Of a DNA stretch of 64,000 nt, positions 1 through 8,571 are shown piece after piece. Both the position numbers and the translations under genes were made by a program. Each line of letters opens with the position of its first letter. Positions within the stretch are counted from its first letter, which is position 1. The notes under the pieces were generated by a model. The model made no database searches, was not told where the DNA came from, and was given only the letters and a program-made list of their open reading frames with translations. Source of the stretch: DATEDA01 sp963754305 (GTDB lineage: Bacteria > Pseudomonadota > Gammaproteobacteria > Burkholderiales > SG8-39); assembly GCA_963754305.1 (NCBI GenBank), contig CAVWFR010000011.1, forward strand, positions 62,001 to 126,000, read 5' to 3'.

Positions 1-453
1 CACGCACGCCACCGAGCCGGTCACGACCGGCGGCAGCACGCGGTCGAGCTTCGCCTTGCCCAGCTTCCTGATCACGAAGCCGATGATGATGTTGAAGAAG
101 CCGGTGCAGATGATGCCCGCCTGCATCAGCGAGATGACCTCGTCGGGCGCGGGCACGCCGAACTGCACTTTGTGCCCCATCGCCTGGGCGACGCCGAGGT
201 AAGCCGCGATGTAACTGAAGCTCGAGCCATAGAAAAGAGGGATGAACATGCCGATGCCGCGCTTTGACAGGATGAGCGCGACGATCGTCGACACGCCTGC
301 GCCGAGCAGCACGGTGCTTGGATGAAAGCCGCACAGCAACGCGACGAGGACCGTCGCCGGGAACATGGTGACCACGTGCTGCAGCCCGAGCAGGACGAGC
401 CGGGCGGGGCCCGGACGGTCGTTGGGCAGGTAGCCTGAGACGGTCGTCGTCAT
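1..453 (-). CDS. Uracil/xanthine-type nucleobase permease (N-terminal part)
   Basis: This is the N-terminal 151 residues of a nucleobase:cation symporter-2 (UraA/xanthine permease) protein; the rest lies beyond the left edge. The start is ATG at 453. The fragment shows the family hallmark GLQHVV near residue 25, several hydrophobic segments, and a GSSFSYIAAY stretch around residue 78 that matches the conserved substrate-site loop of the family. Members import uracil, xanthine or related bases with protons across the inner membrane. It is the last visible gene of the minus-strand run that contains a molybdenum hydroxylase and a cytosine-deaminase-like enzyme, so a purine- or pyrimidine-like substrate is a reasonable inference. 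The exact base cannot be told from this part. Confidence 0.85.
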   Translation of the reverse strand, partial: MTTTVSGYLPNDRPGPARLVLLGLQHVVTMFPATVLVALLCGFHPSTVLLGAGVSTIVALILSKRGIGMFIPLFYGSSFSYIAAYLGVAQAMGHKVQFGVPAPDEVISLMQAGIICTGFFNIIIGFVIRKLGKAKLDRVLPPVVTGSVACV

Positions 454-480
454 TGTCGTTTCCCTCAAGTGAAAAGGTCC

Positions 481-554
481 GTCGTCCCGGCGGAAGCCGG
501 AACTCGGTACTGCACTCGCTACCCTGCTCCCATCCCGGCGTTCGTCGGGATGAC
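481..554. repeat. Dispersed palindromic element, copy 1 (full length)
   Basis: A 74-bp element fills the gap between the permease start and the stop of the molybdenum subunit. Its ends are imperfect inverted repeats: it begins GTCGTCCCGGCGGAAGCCGG and its last 20 bases, read on the other strand, match that at 17 of 20 positions. Each end is itself a small palindrome. Related sequence occurs at 31797-31825 and 60778-60854, always outside genes. Elements of this look are common intergenic repeats in environmental proteobacteria. The match is by eye. Confidence 0.6.
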
Positions 555-556
555 CG

Positions 557-2890
557 CTACCCCGCGAGCTCCCACAACCGGCACGGGCTCAGCGGAATCT
601 CGCGCAGCTCCACGCCCTTCGCCGGCAGATCGAGCGCGTCCTCGAGCGCCTGCGCGAAGAGCGGCCCGCCCGGAATCGCGCCCGCCTCGCCCACGCCCTT
701 GATGCCGAGCGGGTTGAGCGGCGACGGCGTCACCGTGTGCGCGAGCTCCATCCGGGGCACCTCTAGCGCGGTCGGCAGCAGGAAATCGGCCAGGGTCGCG
801 TTGAGCAGCTGACCCTCGCCGTCGAAGACGAGCTGCTCGTAGAACGCATTCCCGATCCCCTGCGCCACGCCGCCCTGCACCTGGCCATCGACGATGATCG
901 GATTGATCACCGTGCCGCAGTCGTGCACCACCACGTACTTGAGGATGGTCGGGATCATCGTCCCGGCGTCGACCTCGACGATCATCGCGTGCACGCCGGC
1001 CGCGGTGGTGCCGGACTCCGGGCCGAAGTAGCTCGTGGCTTCCAAGCCCGGCTCGGTGCCGGGCGCGACCGCGCCGCGCATCGGGTTCGCCTGCACCGCG
1101 AGCTCGCCGAGGGAGATCGAGCGGCCCCGCACGCCGGCGATCGCGACCTTGCCGTCGGCGAGAACGAGATCGTCTTCCGCGCACTCGAAGTGATCGGCGG
1201 CGACCCGCAAGATCTTCGTACGCACCACGAGCGCCGCCGCATTGACGGCATTGCCCGCCACGACCGCCCCCCGGCTCGCGAAGGTGCCGGCGCCCCAGTA
1301 GAACTGGTCGGTGTCGCCGGTGATCACCTCCACGTCGCTCACAGCAACGCCGAGCTGATCCGCGGCGATCTGCGCGAAGCTCGTGTAGTGCCCCTGCCCC
1401 TGCGTGCCGATGCCGGTGAGCAGGCTCACCTTGCCGTTCGTGTGCACCTGGATCTTCGCCCCCTCGTAGGGGCCGATGCCGGTGCCTTCGACGTAACAGA
1501 CGATACCGAGCCCGACGCTCCGTCCCGCCGCGCGCAGCCGCGGCTGCTCCTCGCGAACGAAAGCGTCGTAGCCGATCATCGCCAGCGCCTTGTCGAGCAT
1601 CGGCGCGTAATTGCCGCTGTCGTAGGCGAGCCGCGTGAAGTCCTGGTAGATGATCTCGTTGTCGTACGGGAAGGCCTCCGGCGGGATGAAGTTTCGCCGC
1701 CGGATCTCGGCGCGGTCCAGCCCGAGCTCGCGCGCTGCGAAGTCGAGCAGCCGCTCGATCACGAACACGCCGTGCTGGCGGCCGGCGCCGCGGTACGGCG
1801 TGACGATCGGCTTGTGGGTGAAGACGGCGGTGAAGCTCGAGTCGTAGTTCGGTATCGCGTAGGGCCCGAGCAGCGTGCACTGGCTGTTGATCGGGATCGT
1901 CAGGCCGTACGGGTCGTAGGCGCCGGTGTCGTGGAGGAAGACGTCCTTCACGCCGCGGATCCGCCCGTCCGCGTCGAGCGCGATCTCGGCCTCGTGCACC
2001 TGATCGCGCTCGTGCGTGGTGGCGAAGAAGTGCTCCGCGCGGTCCTCGATCCACTTCACCGGACGCCCGAGCTTCATCGCCGCCCACGGCACCAGCAGCT
2101 CGTCCGGATAGAACAACATGATCTTCGGTCCGAACCCGCCGCCGATGAAGGGCGCGACCACGCGAACCTGGCGCTCCGAGAGTCCGAATGCCAGCGCGAG
2201 CCCGTTGCGGACTGCGATCGGCGCCTGGGTGGTGTCCCACACGGTGAGGCGATCGGTGCCCGCGTCCCACTGCGCGACGACCCCGCGCGTCTCGATTGGC
2301 ATGGCACAGCCGTGGTCGTAGGTGAAGCGACGCTTGAGGACGAGGTGGGCCCCCTTCGCGGCTGCGGCGTAGTCGCCTTTCGTCTGCCGCACACGCGCGG
2401 CGACGTTGTCCGGCAGGTCGTCGTGCACCCGCGGCGCGCCGGCGGTGGCGGCCTGCTCGAGGCTCGCGGCGACCGGCAGCGGATCCCATTCGACCCGAAC
2501 CTCGCCTGCGGCGTCCTCGGCGAGGTAGCGGCTCGTCGCGACCACCATCGCGACCGGCTCGCCGACATGGCGCACCTTGCCGCGGGCGATCGGCCCTTGG
2601 GTGCGCTGGTTGAAGACGCTACCCTCGATCGGCGGCGGCGGCACCACCATCGGTCCCGGCTGCCAGAAATCGCCGAGGCTCGCGGCAGTGTAGACGGCGA
2701 CGACGCCGGCCTGCCGGAGCGCGGCGGAAGCGTCGATCGACGCAATGCGCGCGTGCGCGTGCGGGCTCCGCACGAAAGCGGCGTGCAGGATGCCGGGAAG
2801 CCGCACGTCGTCGATGAACTGCGCGCGCCCGGTCAGAAGCCGCGCGTCCTCGTTGCGCTTGATCGGCGCGCCGAACTGACGGGTGGTCAT
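557..2890 (-). CDS. Molybdenum hydroxylase large (Mo-cofactor) subunit
   Basis: 777-residue catalytic subunit of a xanthine dehydrogenase/CO dehydrogenase-family enzyme. It would bind molybdopterin cytosine dinucleotide and hydroxylate a substrate, usually a N-heterocycle or aldehyde, with water. The N-terminus carries the family block RLLTGRAQFIDD and the RSPHAHARI motif. The active-site loop reads PYRGAGR, not the AYxCSFR of true form I CO dehydrogenase, so it should not be called CoxL in the strict sense. The C-terminus has the GIKGVGEAGAIP motif carrying the likely catalytic glutamate. The start at 2890 is ATG overlapping the stop of the 2Fe-2S subunit by 4 bp, which supports translational coupling and a three-subunit complex. 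The substrate is unknown. Confidence 0.9.
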   Translation of the reverse strand: MTTRQFGAPIKRNEDARLLTGRAQFIDDVRLPGILHAAFVRSPHAHARIASIDASAALRQAGVVAVYTAASLGDFWQPGPMVVPPPPIEGSVFNQRTQGPIARGKVRHVGEPVAMVVATSRYLAEDAAGEVRVEWDPLPVAASLEQAATAGAPRVHDDLPDNVAARVRQTKGDYAAAAKGAHLVLKRRFTYDHGCAMPIETRGVVAQWDAGTDRLTVWDTTQAPIAVRNGLALAFGLSERQVRVVAPFIGGGFGPKIMLFYPDELLVPWAAMKLGRPVKWIEDRAEHFFATTHERDQVHEAEIALDADGRIRGVKDVFLHDTGAYDPYGLTIPINSQCTLLGPYAIPNYDSSFTAVFTHKPIVTPYRGAGRQHGVFVIERLLDFAARELGLDRAEIRRRNFIPPEAFPYDNEIIYQDFTRLAYDSGNYAPMLDKALAMIGYDAFVREEQPRLRAAGRSVGLGIVCYVEGTGIGPYEGAKIQVHTNGKVSLLTGIGTQGQGHYTSFAQIAADQLGVAVSDVEVITGDTDQFYWGAGTFASRGAVVAGNAVNAAALVVRTKILRVAADHFECAEDDLVLADGKVAIAGVRGRSISLGELAVQANPMRGAVAPGTEPGLEATSYFGPESGTTAAGVHAMIVEVDAGTMIPTILKYVVVHDCGTVINPIIVDGQVQGGVAQGIGNAFYEQLVFDGEGQLLNATLADFLLPTALEVPRMELAHTVTPSPLNPLGIKGVGEAGAIPGGPLFAQALEDALDLPAKGVELREIPLSPCRLWELAG

Positions 2891-3372
2891 GCCTGCTGCG
2901 CCCGTTCCGCCGCGAGCAGCACCGCATCGACGATGTGCTGGTACCCGGTGCAGCGGCAGAGGTTTCCGGATAGCGCCTCGCGGACCTCGGCCTCCGCCGG
3001 TGACGGATGCTCGGCGAGGAACGCCTTCATCGTCATCAGGATGCCCGGCGTGCAGAAGCCGCATTGCAGTCCGTGGGCGTCGCGGAACGCTTCCTGCAGC
3101 GGGTGGAGGTGCTTCGGGTCCGTGGACAGGCTCTCGACCGTCTCGAGCGTGCAGCCGTTCGCCTGCGGCGCGAACAGCAGGCAGGCGCGCACCGGCAGGC
3201 CGTCGACCAGGATCGTGCATGCCCCGCACACGCCGTGCTCGCAGCCGACATGAGTCCCGGTCAAACCGAGCTCGTGCCGGATGAAGTCGGAAAGCAGCAT
3301 GCGCGCCTCTACCGCGCGCTCGTGCCGCGTGCCGTTGACGGTGGTGTTCACCGTGACGAGATCGTCCGTCAC
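2887..3372 (-). CDS. Molybdenum hydroxylase small (2Fe-2S) subunit
   Basis: 161-residue electron-transfer subunit with two 2Fe-2S clusters. The plant-type ferredoxin cluster uses Cys44, Cys49, Cys52 and Cys64; the second, helical-domain cluster uses Cys104, Cys107, Cys139 and Cys141 (CGFC and CRC motifs). Length and layout match CoxS/small subunits of the family. The start is GTG at 3372, chosen because it overlaps the FAD-subunit stop (GTGA) and begins just before the conserved N-terminus; an upstream extension would run into the other gene. It passes electrons from the molybdenum site to the FAD subunit. All cluster ligands are present, so the complex looks functional. Confidence 0.93.
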   Translation of the reverse strand: MTDDLVTVNTTVNGTRHERAVEARMLLSDFIRHELGLTGTHVGCEHGVCGACTILVDGLPVRACLLFAPQANGCTLETVESLSTDPKHLHPLQEAFRDAHGLQCGFCTPGILMTMKAFLAEHPSPAEAEVREALSGNLCRCTGYQHIVDAVLLAAERAQQA

Positions 3373-4247
3373 CGTTTGCCCCCTGCCCGCCCGAACGCCG
3401 TCTGCAATGCGCGGCGGGTCAGCACCCCCGCCAAATGGCGCCGGAAGGCCGCGGTCGCGTGCACGTTGGCGGGCGGGTCGATCTCGCGCGACGCCGTCGT
3501 GGCGGCGTCGTTGATCTCGGTTTCGCGGACCCGCGTGCCCACCAGGCTCCGCGCCGCCCGTGCCGCGCTCACCGGGGTGGCGCCGGCGTTGCACAGTGCG
3601 AGGCTCGCGCCGGTGCAGGTACCGTCGTCGCCGAGCGTGACCACCGCGGCGACGCCGAGCAAGGCGTAGTCGCCGCGTCGCCGCGCGACCTCCAAGAAGC
3701 AGCTCCCGCTGCGCGGCGTCGGCGCGGGGAGCGCCGCCTCGACGAGCATCTCGTCGAGCGCGAGCGCCGTCGCGAGCACGCCGGTGAAGAATTCGCTCGC
3801 CGCGATCCACCGCTCGCCGCGCACCGACCGCGCCCGGAGGCGCGCGCCAAGCGCCAGCATCACCGCCGGAAATTCCGAGGCCGGATCGGCGTGGGCGAGA
3901 TTCCCGCAGAGCGTCCCGCGGTTACGGATCTGCGGGTGCGCGACGTTCGGCACCGCCTCCGCGAGGAGCGGCGCGAGCCGGGCGACGATCGCTTCCCGCT
4001 CCAGAGTACGGTGCCGGGTGAGCGCCCCGATCCGGAGGCCGCCGTCGTCGCCCGCGCGGACGTAGTCCAGCTCCCGCAGTGGGTTGAGGTCGATCAACGC
4101 CGCGGGCCGGGCGAGCCGGAAATTCATCGCCGGGACGAGGCTCTGCCCGCCCGCGAGGAACCGCGCGTCGTCGCCGTGCTCGGCCTTTGCCGCAAGCGCA
4201 TGCTCGAGCGATCGTGCGGCGATGTAGTTGAAGGGCGCCGGCTTCAT
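3369..4247 (-). CDS. Molybdenum hydroxylase medium (FAD) subunit
   Basis: 292-residue FAD-binding subunit of the same complex, equivalent to CoxM. The first FAD motif AGGQSL is near residue 36, and the second, which in the family is usually TIGGN, appears as GTLCGN near residue 110 after HPQIRNR. The C-terminal CO dehydrogenase flavoprotein domain follows. The start is ATG at 4247, overlapping the stop of the upstream amidohydrolase by 4 bp. The gene order FAD, 2Fe-2S, Mo is the usual medium-small-large order. It transfers electrons from the iron-sulphur clusters to an acceptor that cannot be deduced here. Confidence 0.92.
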   Translation of the reverse strand: MKPAPFNYIAARSLEHALAAKAEHGDDARFLAGGQSLVPAMNFRLARPAALIDLNPLRELDYVRAGDDGGLRIGALTRHRTLEREAIVARLAPLLAEAVPNVAHPQIRNRGTLCGNLAHADPASEFPAVMLALGARLRARSVRGERWIAASEFFTGVLATALALDEMLVEAALPAPTPRSGSCFLEVARRRGDYALLGVAAVVTLGDDGTCTGASLALCNAGATPVSAARAARSLVGTRVRETEINDAATTASREIDPPANVHATAAFRRHLAGVLTRRALQTAFGRAGGKR

Positions 4248-5479
4248 GCGCTCGCAAGTGCGCGCATCGCTACGGCGTCGACCACCCTGCCATGGCTGAC
4301 GACGTGAACCGGCGCGGCATGATTGCGCAGCGCCTCGAGCACATCCGGTGCCTCGAGCACCACCAGATGCGCCGGTTTGCCGACGGCGAGCCCGAACTCG
4401 CGGAGATTGATCGCCCGCGCCGCATCCACGGTCACCATGTCGTAGAGCCGCTCCATTGCGGTGCGGGTGGTCATCCAAAGCAGGTGCGCGGCCAGGAAGG
4501 CTACCTCCAGCATGTTGTTGCGGCCGAACGGATAGTAGGCGTCGGAGATGTCGTCCTGCCCGAGACACACCGTCACCCCGGCGGCAAGCAAGTCCTGCAC
4601 CCGTGCGTGCAGCGGACCGGTGTGCGGATCGGAGACGACCGGAACCCGCGCGCGGTTGAGCAGCGCCGGCAGCTCGCGGAAGTACGGCTCGGGATAGAGC
4701 GCCATCGCGCGGCAGTGGTGCGCGAGGGCCCGCCCCTCCCAGCCGCGTTCGAGCGCGGCGCGCACCATCGCCTCCAAGGTCCGCAGGTTCGGATCGCCGA
4801 CGTCGTCGAGCAGCATCGACACATCCTTGTCGAATTCGCGCGCGAGATCGAAGCACACCTTTATATGCTCGGCCTGGTCCGCTGCCGAGCCCTCGATCCA
4901 CGGGATGCCGCCGACGACGTCGGCGCCGAGCGCCATCGCCTCGCGCAGCAGCGACGCCGCGCCCGGCTCGCGCACGATGCCGTCCTGGGCAAAGGCGACG
5001 ACCTGGACGTCGACGATCCCTCGGAACTCGTCGCGGACCCGCAGCAGCGCCTTGACGCCTTCGAGTCGCGCCTTCGTGTCGACGTCGGCGAGCGCGCGGA
5101 TATGGAGATTGCCGTGGAGCGCCGCGAGCGCGACGGCGCGCCGCGCGTTCGGGGTGATCCACGACTCGTCGTAGTTCGCTTTCACCCGCGCGGCGAGATC
5201 GATCGCGCTCGCCGCCTTCGCCATGCCGTCGCCGTGGTACGCCTGCATCGCGAGGTCGTCCATCATCGCGGCGGTCCACACCTTGCACAGGTGCAGGTGC
5301 GGGTTCACGAAGGACTCGGTGACCAAGCCGCCGCGAGCGTCGATCTCGGCCGCGGCGCTCCCGTCGAGCCGCGGTCCGATCGCGGCGATGCGGCCGGCGG
5401 CGATACCGATGTCCGTGGAATGCCCGGGCTGCGAGCGCAGGCTGGCGCGACGGATCAGGATGTCGAAGTCGGTTGTCAT
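4244..5479 (-). CDS. Cytosine deaminase-like amidohydrolase
   Basis: 411-residue metal-dependent hydrolase of the amidohydrolase superfamily, closest in appearance to CodA-type cytosine deaminases. It shows the metal-binding HLH pair (His61, His63) in VNPHLHLCK, a central AHHCRA stretch, and a LGQDDISDAYYPFG block resembling the GHDD-WYPLG signature of CodA around the catalytic aspartate. ATG at 5479 was chosen over a start seven codons upstream because the family begins directly with a strand like FDILIRRA. It is co-translated with the FAD subunit (4-bp overlap). The context suggests deamination or ring hydrolysis of a nitrogen heterocycle before or after hydroxylation. The real substrate is not known. 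Confidence 0.85.
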   Translation of the reverse strand: MTTDFDILIRRASLRSQPGHSTDIGIAAGRIAAIGPRLDGSAAAEIDARGGLVTESFVNPHLHLCKVWTAAMMDDLAMQAYHGDGMAKAASAIDLAARVKANYDESWITPNARRAVALAALHGNLHIRALADVDTKARLEGVKALLRVRDEFRGIVDVQVVAFAQDGIVREPGAASLLREAMALGADVVGGIPWIEGSAADQAEHIKVCFDLAREFDKDVSMLLDDVGDPNLRTLEAMVRAALERGWEGRALAHHCRAMALYPEPYFRELPALLNRARVPVVSDPHTGPLHARVQDLLAAGVTVCLGQDDISDAYYPFGRNNMLEVAFLAAHLLWMTTRTAMERLYDMVTVDAARAINLREFGLAVGKPAHLVVLEAPDVLEALRNHAAPVHVVSHGRVVDAVAMRALASA

Positions 5480-5549
5480 CGCCGGCGGAGGATCGCGCAA
5501 CTATATCCGGCGCGCTGCGGTTGCGCCGCGCGCCCGCGCGCGAGTGCCG

Positions 5550-6536
5550 CTACTCGGCCTTGATCCCGCGCGTGCGGACGACCTGGCCCCAGCGATCGCC
5601 TTCGGAGACCAGGTAGTCCCGCAGCTTCGCCCGCCCGCTCACCACCGGGGCGACGCCGAACGCGGCGAACCGCTCGCGCACGCGCGGCGACGCGAGCGCC
5701 TCGTCGAGCAGCTTCTCGAGCTTCGCGAGGCCGTCCTCGGGAATGCCTTTGGTCGCGAGCAGCGCCGCCCACCCTTGCGCTTCGAGGCCGTCGACGCCCT
5801 GGGACCGAAGCGTGGGCACGCCCGGCAGCTCGGGCAGCGGGTCGCGCGTCGCAACCGCGAGCGCGCGCAAGCGGCCCTCGCGGATGAGCGGCAGCGTGAT
5901 CGGCATGTTCAGGAAGCCGAGGGAGACGGTGCCGGTGAGGAGATCCGGCATCAGCGCGTTCTCGCCTTTGTAGGCCACGCTGGTGATCGATACGCCGGTC
6001 TTCGCGCAGAAGAGCTCCGCCGCGAGGTGAGAGAGCGTGCCGTTGCCGCTGTTCGCCGCGGTCAGCGTCCCCGGCCGCGCACGCGCGGTCTTCACGAGAT
6101 CGTCGATGCTGCGGATCGGCGAGGCGCCCGGCACGACCACGACGAGCGGTTGCGCCGACACCATCCCGATCGGATCGAAGTCGCGGAACACGTCGTAGGG
6201 CAGGTTCGGATTCAGGCTGGGCGTGATCACCATGCTGGTGCTGCCCATGAGGAGCGTGTGGCCGTCCTTCGCCTGCGCCGCGGCCGCAATGCCGATGACG
6301 CCGCCGGCGCCGGGGCGATTCTCGACGATCATCGCCTGGCCGAGCTGCGGCGCCATCGCCTCGGCGAGCACGCGCGCCGAGCCGTCGGCCGGCCCGCCCG
6401 GCGGGAACGGGACGACGATGCGCACCGTGCGCACGGGCCACGCATCGGCGGCGCCGCCGATGCCGGACCGCCCCGTGACCAACAGACCGGCGAGCGCGCC
6501 GAGCGCCCGGCGGCGTGAAATCGAGCGAGCGGCCAT
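5550..6536 (-). CDS. Bug/TctC-family periplasmic receptor
   Basis: 328-residue periplasmic solute-binding protein of the Bug (tripartite tricarboxylate transporter receptor) family. An N-terminal Arg-rich stretch (SRRRALGALAGLL) looks like a Tat signal. The mature part has the family blocks VRIVVPFPPGG, VENRPGAGG and NLPYDVFRDFDPI. ATG at 6536 is favoured over one seven codons upstream because AAAGGAGACC sits 5 bp before it. Bug proteins bind carboxylates or other small polar compounds. No TctA/TctB membrane partners are nearby. It lies 17 bp after the FAD oxidoreductase gene and 70 bp before the amidohydrolase gene in the same run. Confidence 0.9.
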   Translation of the reverse strand: MAARSISRRRALGALAGLLVTGRSGIGGAADAWPVRTVRIVVPFPPGGPADGSARVLAEAMAPQLGQAMIVENRPGAGGVIGIAAAAQAKDGHTLLMGSTSMVITPSLNPNLPYDVFRDFDPIGMVSAQPLVVVVPGASPIRSIDDLVKTARARPGTLTAANSGNGTLSHLAAELFCAKTGVSITSVAYKGENALMPDLLTGTVSLGFLNMPITLPLIREGRLRALAVATRDPLPELPGVPTLRSQGVDGLEAQGWAALLATKGIPEDGLAKLEKLLDEALASPRVRERFAAFGVAPVVSGRAKLRDYLVSEGDRWGQVVRTRGIKAE

Positions 6537-6553
6537 CGTCGGTCTCCTTTCGT

Positions 6554-7834
6554 TCACGGGAGGTAGGCGCCCGTATCGCGCAGCTCCGCTCTCAGCGCAT
6601 CGGCGCCGACGCCTTGCACGGTCGAACGGCTGCCGGCGGCGATCGCCGCGGCGAGGCCCGCCGCCTGCCCCAGCGCCATCGCGCTAGGCATCACCCGCGT
6701 GGCGGCGTGCGCTTCGTGGGTGGCGGAAATACCTCGACCCGCGACGAGCACGTTGTCGAAATCGGCGGGCAGGAGCGAGCGGTACGGGATCTCGTAGCTG
6801 TGGTCGTCGCCCAGCGTTTCGAAAGTGAGACCGGCACCGGTCGCGGGATGGATGTCGATCGGATAGGCGCCCGCCGCGATCGCGTCGGGGAACCGCCGGC
6901 CGGCGCGCAGATCGTCGGCGGTCAGCACGAAATCCCCGCGGATGCGCCGCGACTCCCGGATGCCGAGCTGGGCGGCGAGCGCGACCAGGCGGCCGTTCTC
7001 GCAGCCCGGAACGTTCGCGGCGAGGAACGCGGCGGCCGCGAACGCCTGCCGCCGGCCCTCCATCTCCGCCGCGCTCACCGCGAACGGATCGGTGGCGTCG
7101 ACGCTCACGCGGCTGATGTTGAACCAGCCGTCGCTGGTTCCGGGAATCGGGCTCTGGTGGAGCGCCGCGCGCGCGAGCGCGCCCTCTGCTACGCCCTGCC
7201 TCGCCAACGCCTGGAGCTCGGCACCGGACAGAGCACCGAACCGCTCGCGATCGATCGGCCCGAAGCGGAACATCATCGTCGCCGGCTGGAGCGCCTCGCC
7301 TTCGGCGAGCGGCAGGAACGACGCGCCGGCGCGCGCGAGCACGTCGAGGTCGCCGGTGGCGTCGATGACGATCCGCGGACGCACAGTGAGGGGCCCGGCC
7401 TTGGTCAGGAGCGCGACTTCGCCGATCGTGCGACCGGACGTCGTGACCGCCAGAATCATCGACTGGAAGAGGACGCGCGCGGGCGCACTCATCGCCAGCT
7501 CGTCGAGGACGACCTTCAGCGTTTCCGGCTCGTAGGGGACGTGGTCCATCCGGTGCCCGGTCGACATGGTGAAGTGCGTGTGCCCCGCCGATGCGGCGCG
7601 GGCGACCAGCCGTTCGACGATCTCTTCGGCGATCCCGCGGATGACTCTCCGGCCCGCGGCGGTCTCCCAGCCGACGAACTGCCCTACGGCGGCAGCCGTC
7701 GCGCTGCCGCCCAGGAATCCCCAGCGCTCGGCGAGGAGCGTATCGGCGCCGGCGCGGCCCGCGGCGATGGCAGCGGCGGTGCCGGCCATCCCGCCGCCGC
7801 AGACGAGGACATCGACCTTCAGGTCCCGGTTCAT
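6554..7834 (-). CDS. FAD-dependent oxidoreductase (FAD_oxidored family), paralogue A
   Basis: 426-residue flavoprotein. The N-terminal dinucleotide-binding loop is CGGGMAGTAAA (from about residue 12) followed by the acidic end of strand 2 (LLAER). The C-terminal block LVAGRGISATHEAHAATRVMP is typical of PF12831-type FAD-dependent oxidoreductases of unknown substrate. ATG at 7834 matches the conserved start, and the 4-bp overlap with the upstream gene supports it. It is clearly related to the product of 10597-12210 in the same operon, sharing the IDIHPATGAGL/IDLHPSTRGRN and PYRSLLP/PLGALLP regions. Its reaction is unknown; oxidation of a hydroxylated or amine intermediate is plausible. Confidence 0.85.
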   Translation of the reverse strand: MNRDLKVDVLVCGGGMAGTAAAIAAGRAGADTLLAERWGFLGGSATAAAVGQFVGWETAAGRRVIRGIAEEIVERLVARAASAGHTHFTMSTGHRMDHVPYEPETLKVVLDELAMSAPARVLFQSMILAVTTSGRTIGEVALLTKAGPLTVRPRIVIDATGDLDVLARAGASFLPLAEGEALQPATMMFRFGPIDRERFGALSGAELQALARQGVAEGALARAALHQSPIPGTSDGWFNISRVSVDATDPFAVSAAEMEGRRQAFAAAAFLAANVPGCENGRLVALAAQLGIRESRRIRGDFVLTADDLRAGRRFPDAIAAGAYPIDIHPATGAGLTFETLGDDHSYEIPYRSLLPADFDNVLVAGRGISATHEAHAATRVMPSAMALGQAAGLAAAIAAGSRSTVQGVGADALRAELRDTGAYLP

Positions 7835-8571
7835 TTCGCTCCCGGCCAGCGGCGCCGGAGATCGGGACGCGGGGGCTGTCGCGCCATCGTCGGCGCGGCG
7901 AGACCGGACCGCTCGACGAGGAATGCGAGTGCGTAGGTTTCCCACGCGATCGAGCCCGTCGCTTCCACCCCCCGGCGGAGCGCCTCCGCGATCAGCGGCG
8001 CCGCGCGGTCGAGCTCGCTGCGTTCGATGGCCTCGACGAGCAAGACGTACTGTTCGGCACCCTCCGCCGGCCCAGGCGAAGCGGTGTTGCTCACCGGGAA
8101 GGTCGCCGTCGTGTCCACCCGACCCAGATGAAGCGCGGTGATGCCGGCCGACTCGAGGAACGGCGCGAGCATCGTCGCCGCGGCGCCTGAATCATGCACC
8201 GGGCGTGTGACGCCGAAGCGGAAAGTGGCGATGCTGCCGGCCAGGCCGAGACCAGTGGTGAAAAGCGTGGCGCACGGCGAGCGCAGAAAATTGCGGAACG
8301 ACGGCCGCATGCTCGCGGACCATGCGGTCGGCCGCTCGACGACGTCGGCGTACTCGGGCCCGTCGAGCGCCGCCAGGCTTTCGAGCTCGTACAGCGTGAA
8401 GTAGCGCCACCGCTCGCGCTCCCGCGCGACGTACCTCCGCCCCGACAGGATGCCCGCGATCCCGACCCGCTCCGGCACGTGCTCGAACGTGTGCCAGCAG
8501 TCGTACTCGGCGTCGCGCGCCGGATCGAAATCGTTCCAGAGCGCGAGGAAGGCGGCGCCGTTGAGGCTCAT
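7831..8571 (-). CDS. Conserved hypothetical protein, dimeric alpha/beta-barrel-like
   Basis: 246-residue cytosolic protein without signal peptide or membrane segment. The N-terminus LALWNDFDPARDAEYDCWHTFEHVPERV resembles EthD/ABM-type ferredoxin-like domains, in which a W-H-x-x-E-H-V stretch lines the pocket, and a second weaker repeat of the fold seems to follow from about residue 120. Such domains often act in small-molecule oxidation or decarboxylation pathways. Start ATG at 8571 overlaps the alcohol dehydrogenase stop by 4 bp and its own stop overlaps the next start by 4 bp, so it is translated as part of the operon. I cannot assign a reaction. Confidence 0.7.
   Translation of the reverse strand: MSLNGAAFLALWNDFDPARDAEYDCWHTFEHVPERVGIAGILSGRRYVARERERWRYFTLYELESLAALDGPEYADVVERPTAWSASMRPSFRNFLRSPCATLFTTGLGLAGSIATFRFGVTRPVHDSGAAATMLAPFLESAGITALHLGRVDTTATFPVSNTASPGPAEGAEQYVLLVEAIERSELDRAAPLIAEALRRGVEATGSIAWETYALAFLVERSGLAAPTMARQPPRPDLRRRWPGAK

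Noticed and set aside
923..3253. Long open frames on the plus strand opposite the molybdenum hydroxylase genes
   Set aside because: They are compositional shadows of GC-rich genes: they lack known motifs, are rich in Arg/Ala/Gly, and the minus-strand products carry all family motifs.
557..4247. CO dehydrogenase (coxMSL)
   Set aside because: The large subunit loop is PYRGAGR, not the AYxCSFR of true form I CO dehydrogenase, so only the wider hydroxylase family is supported.
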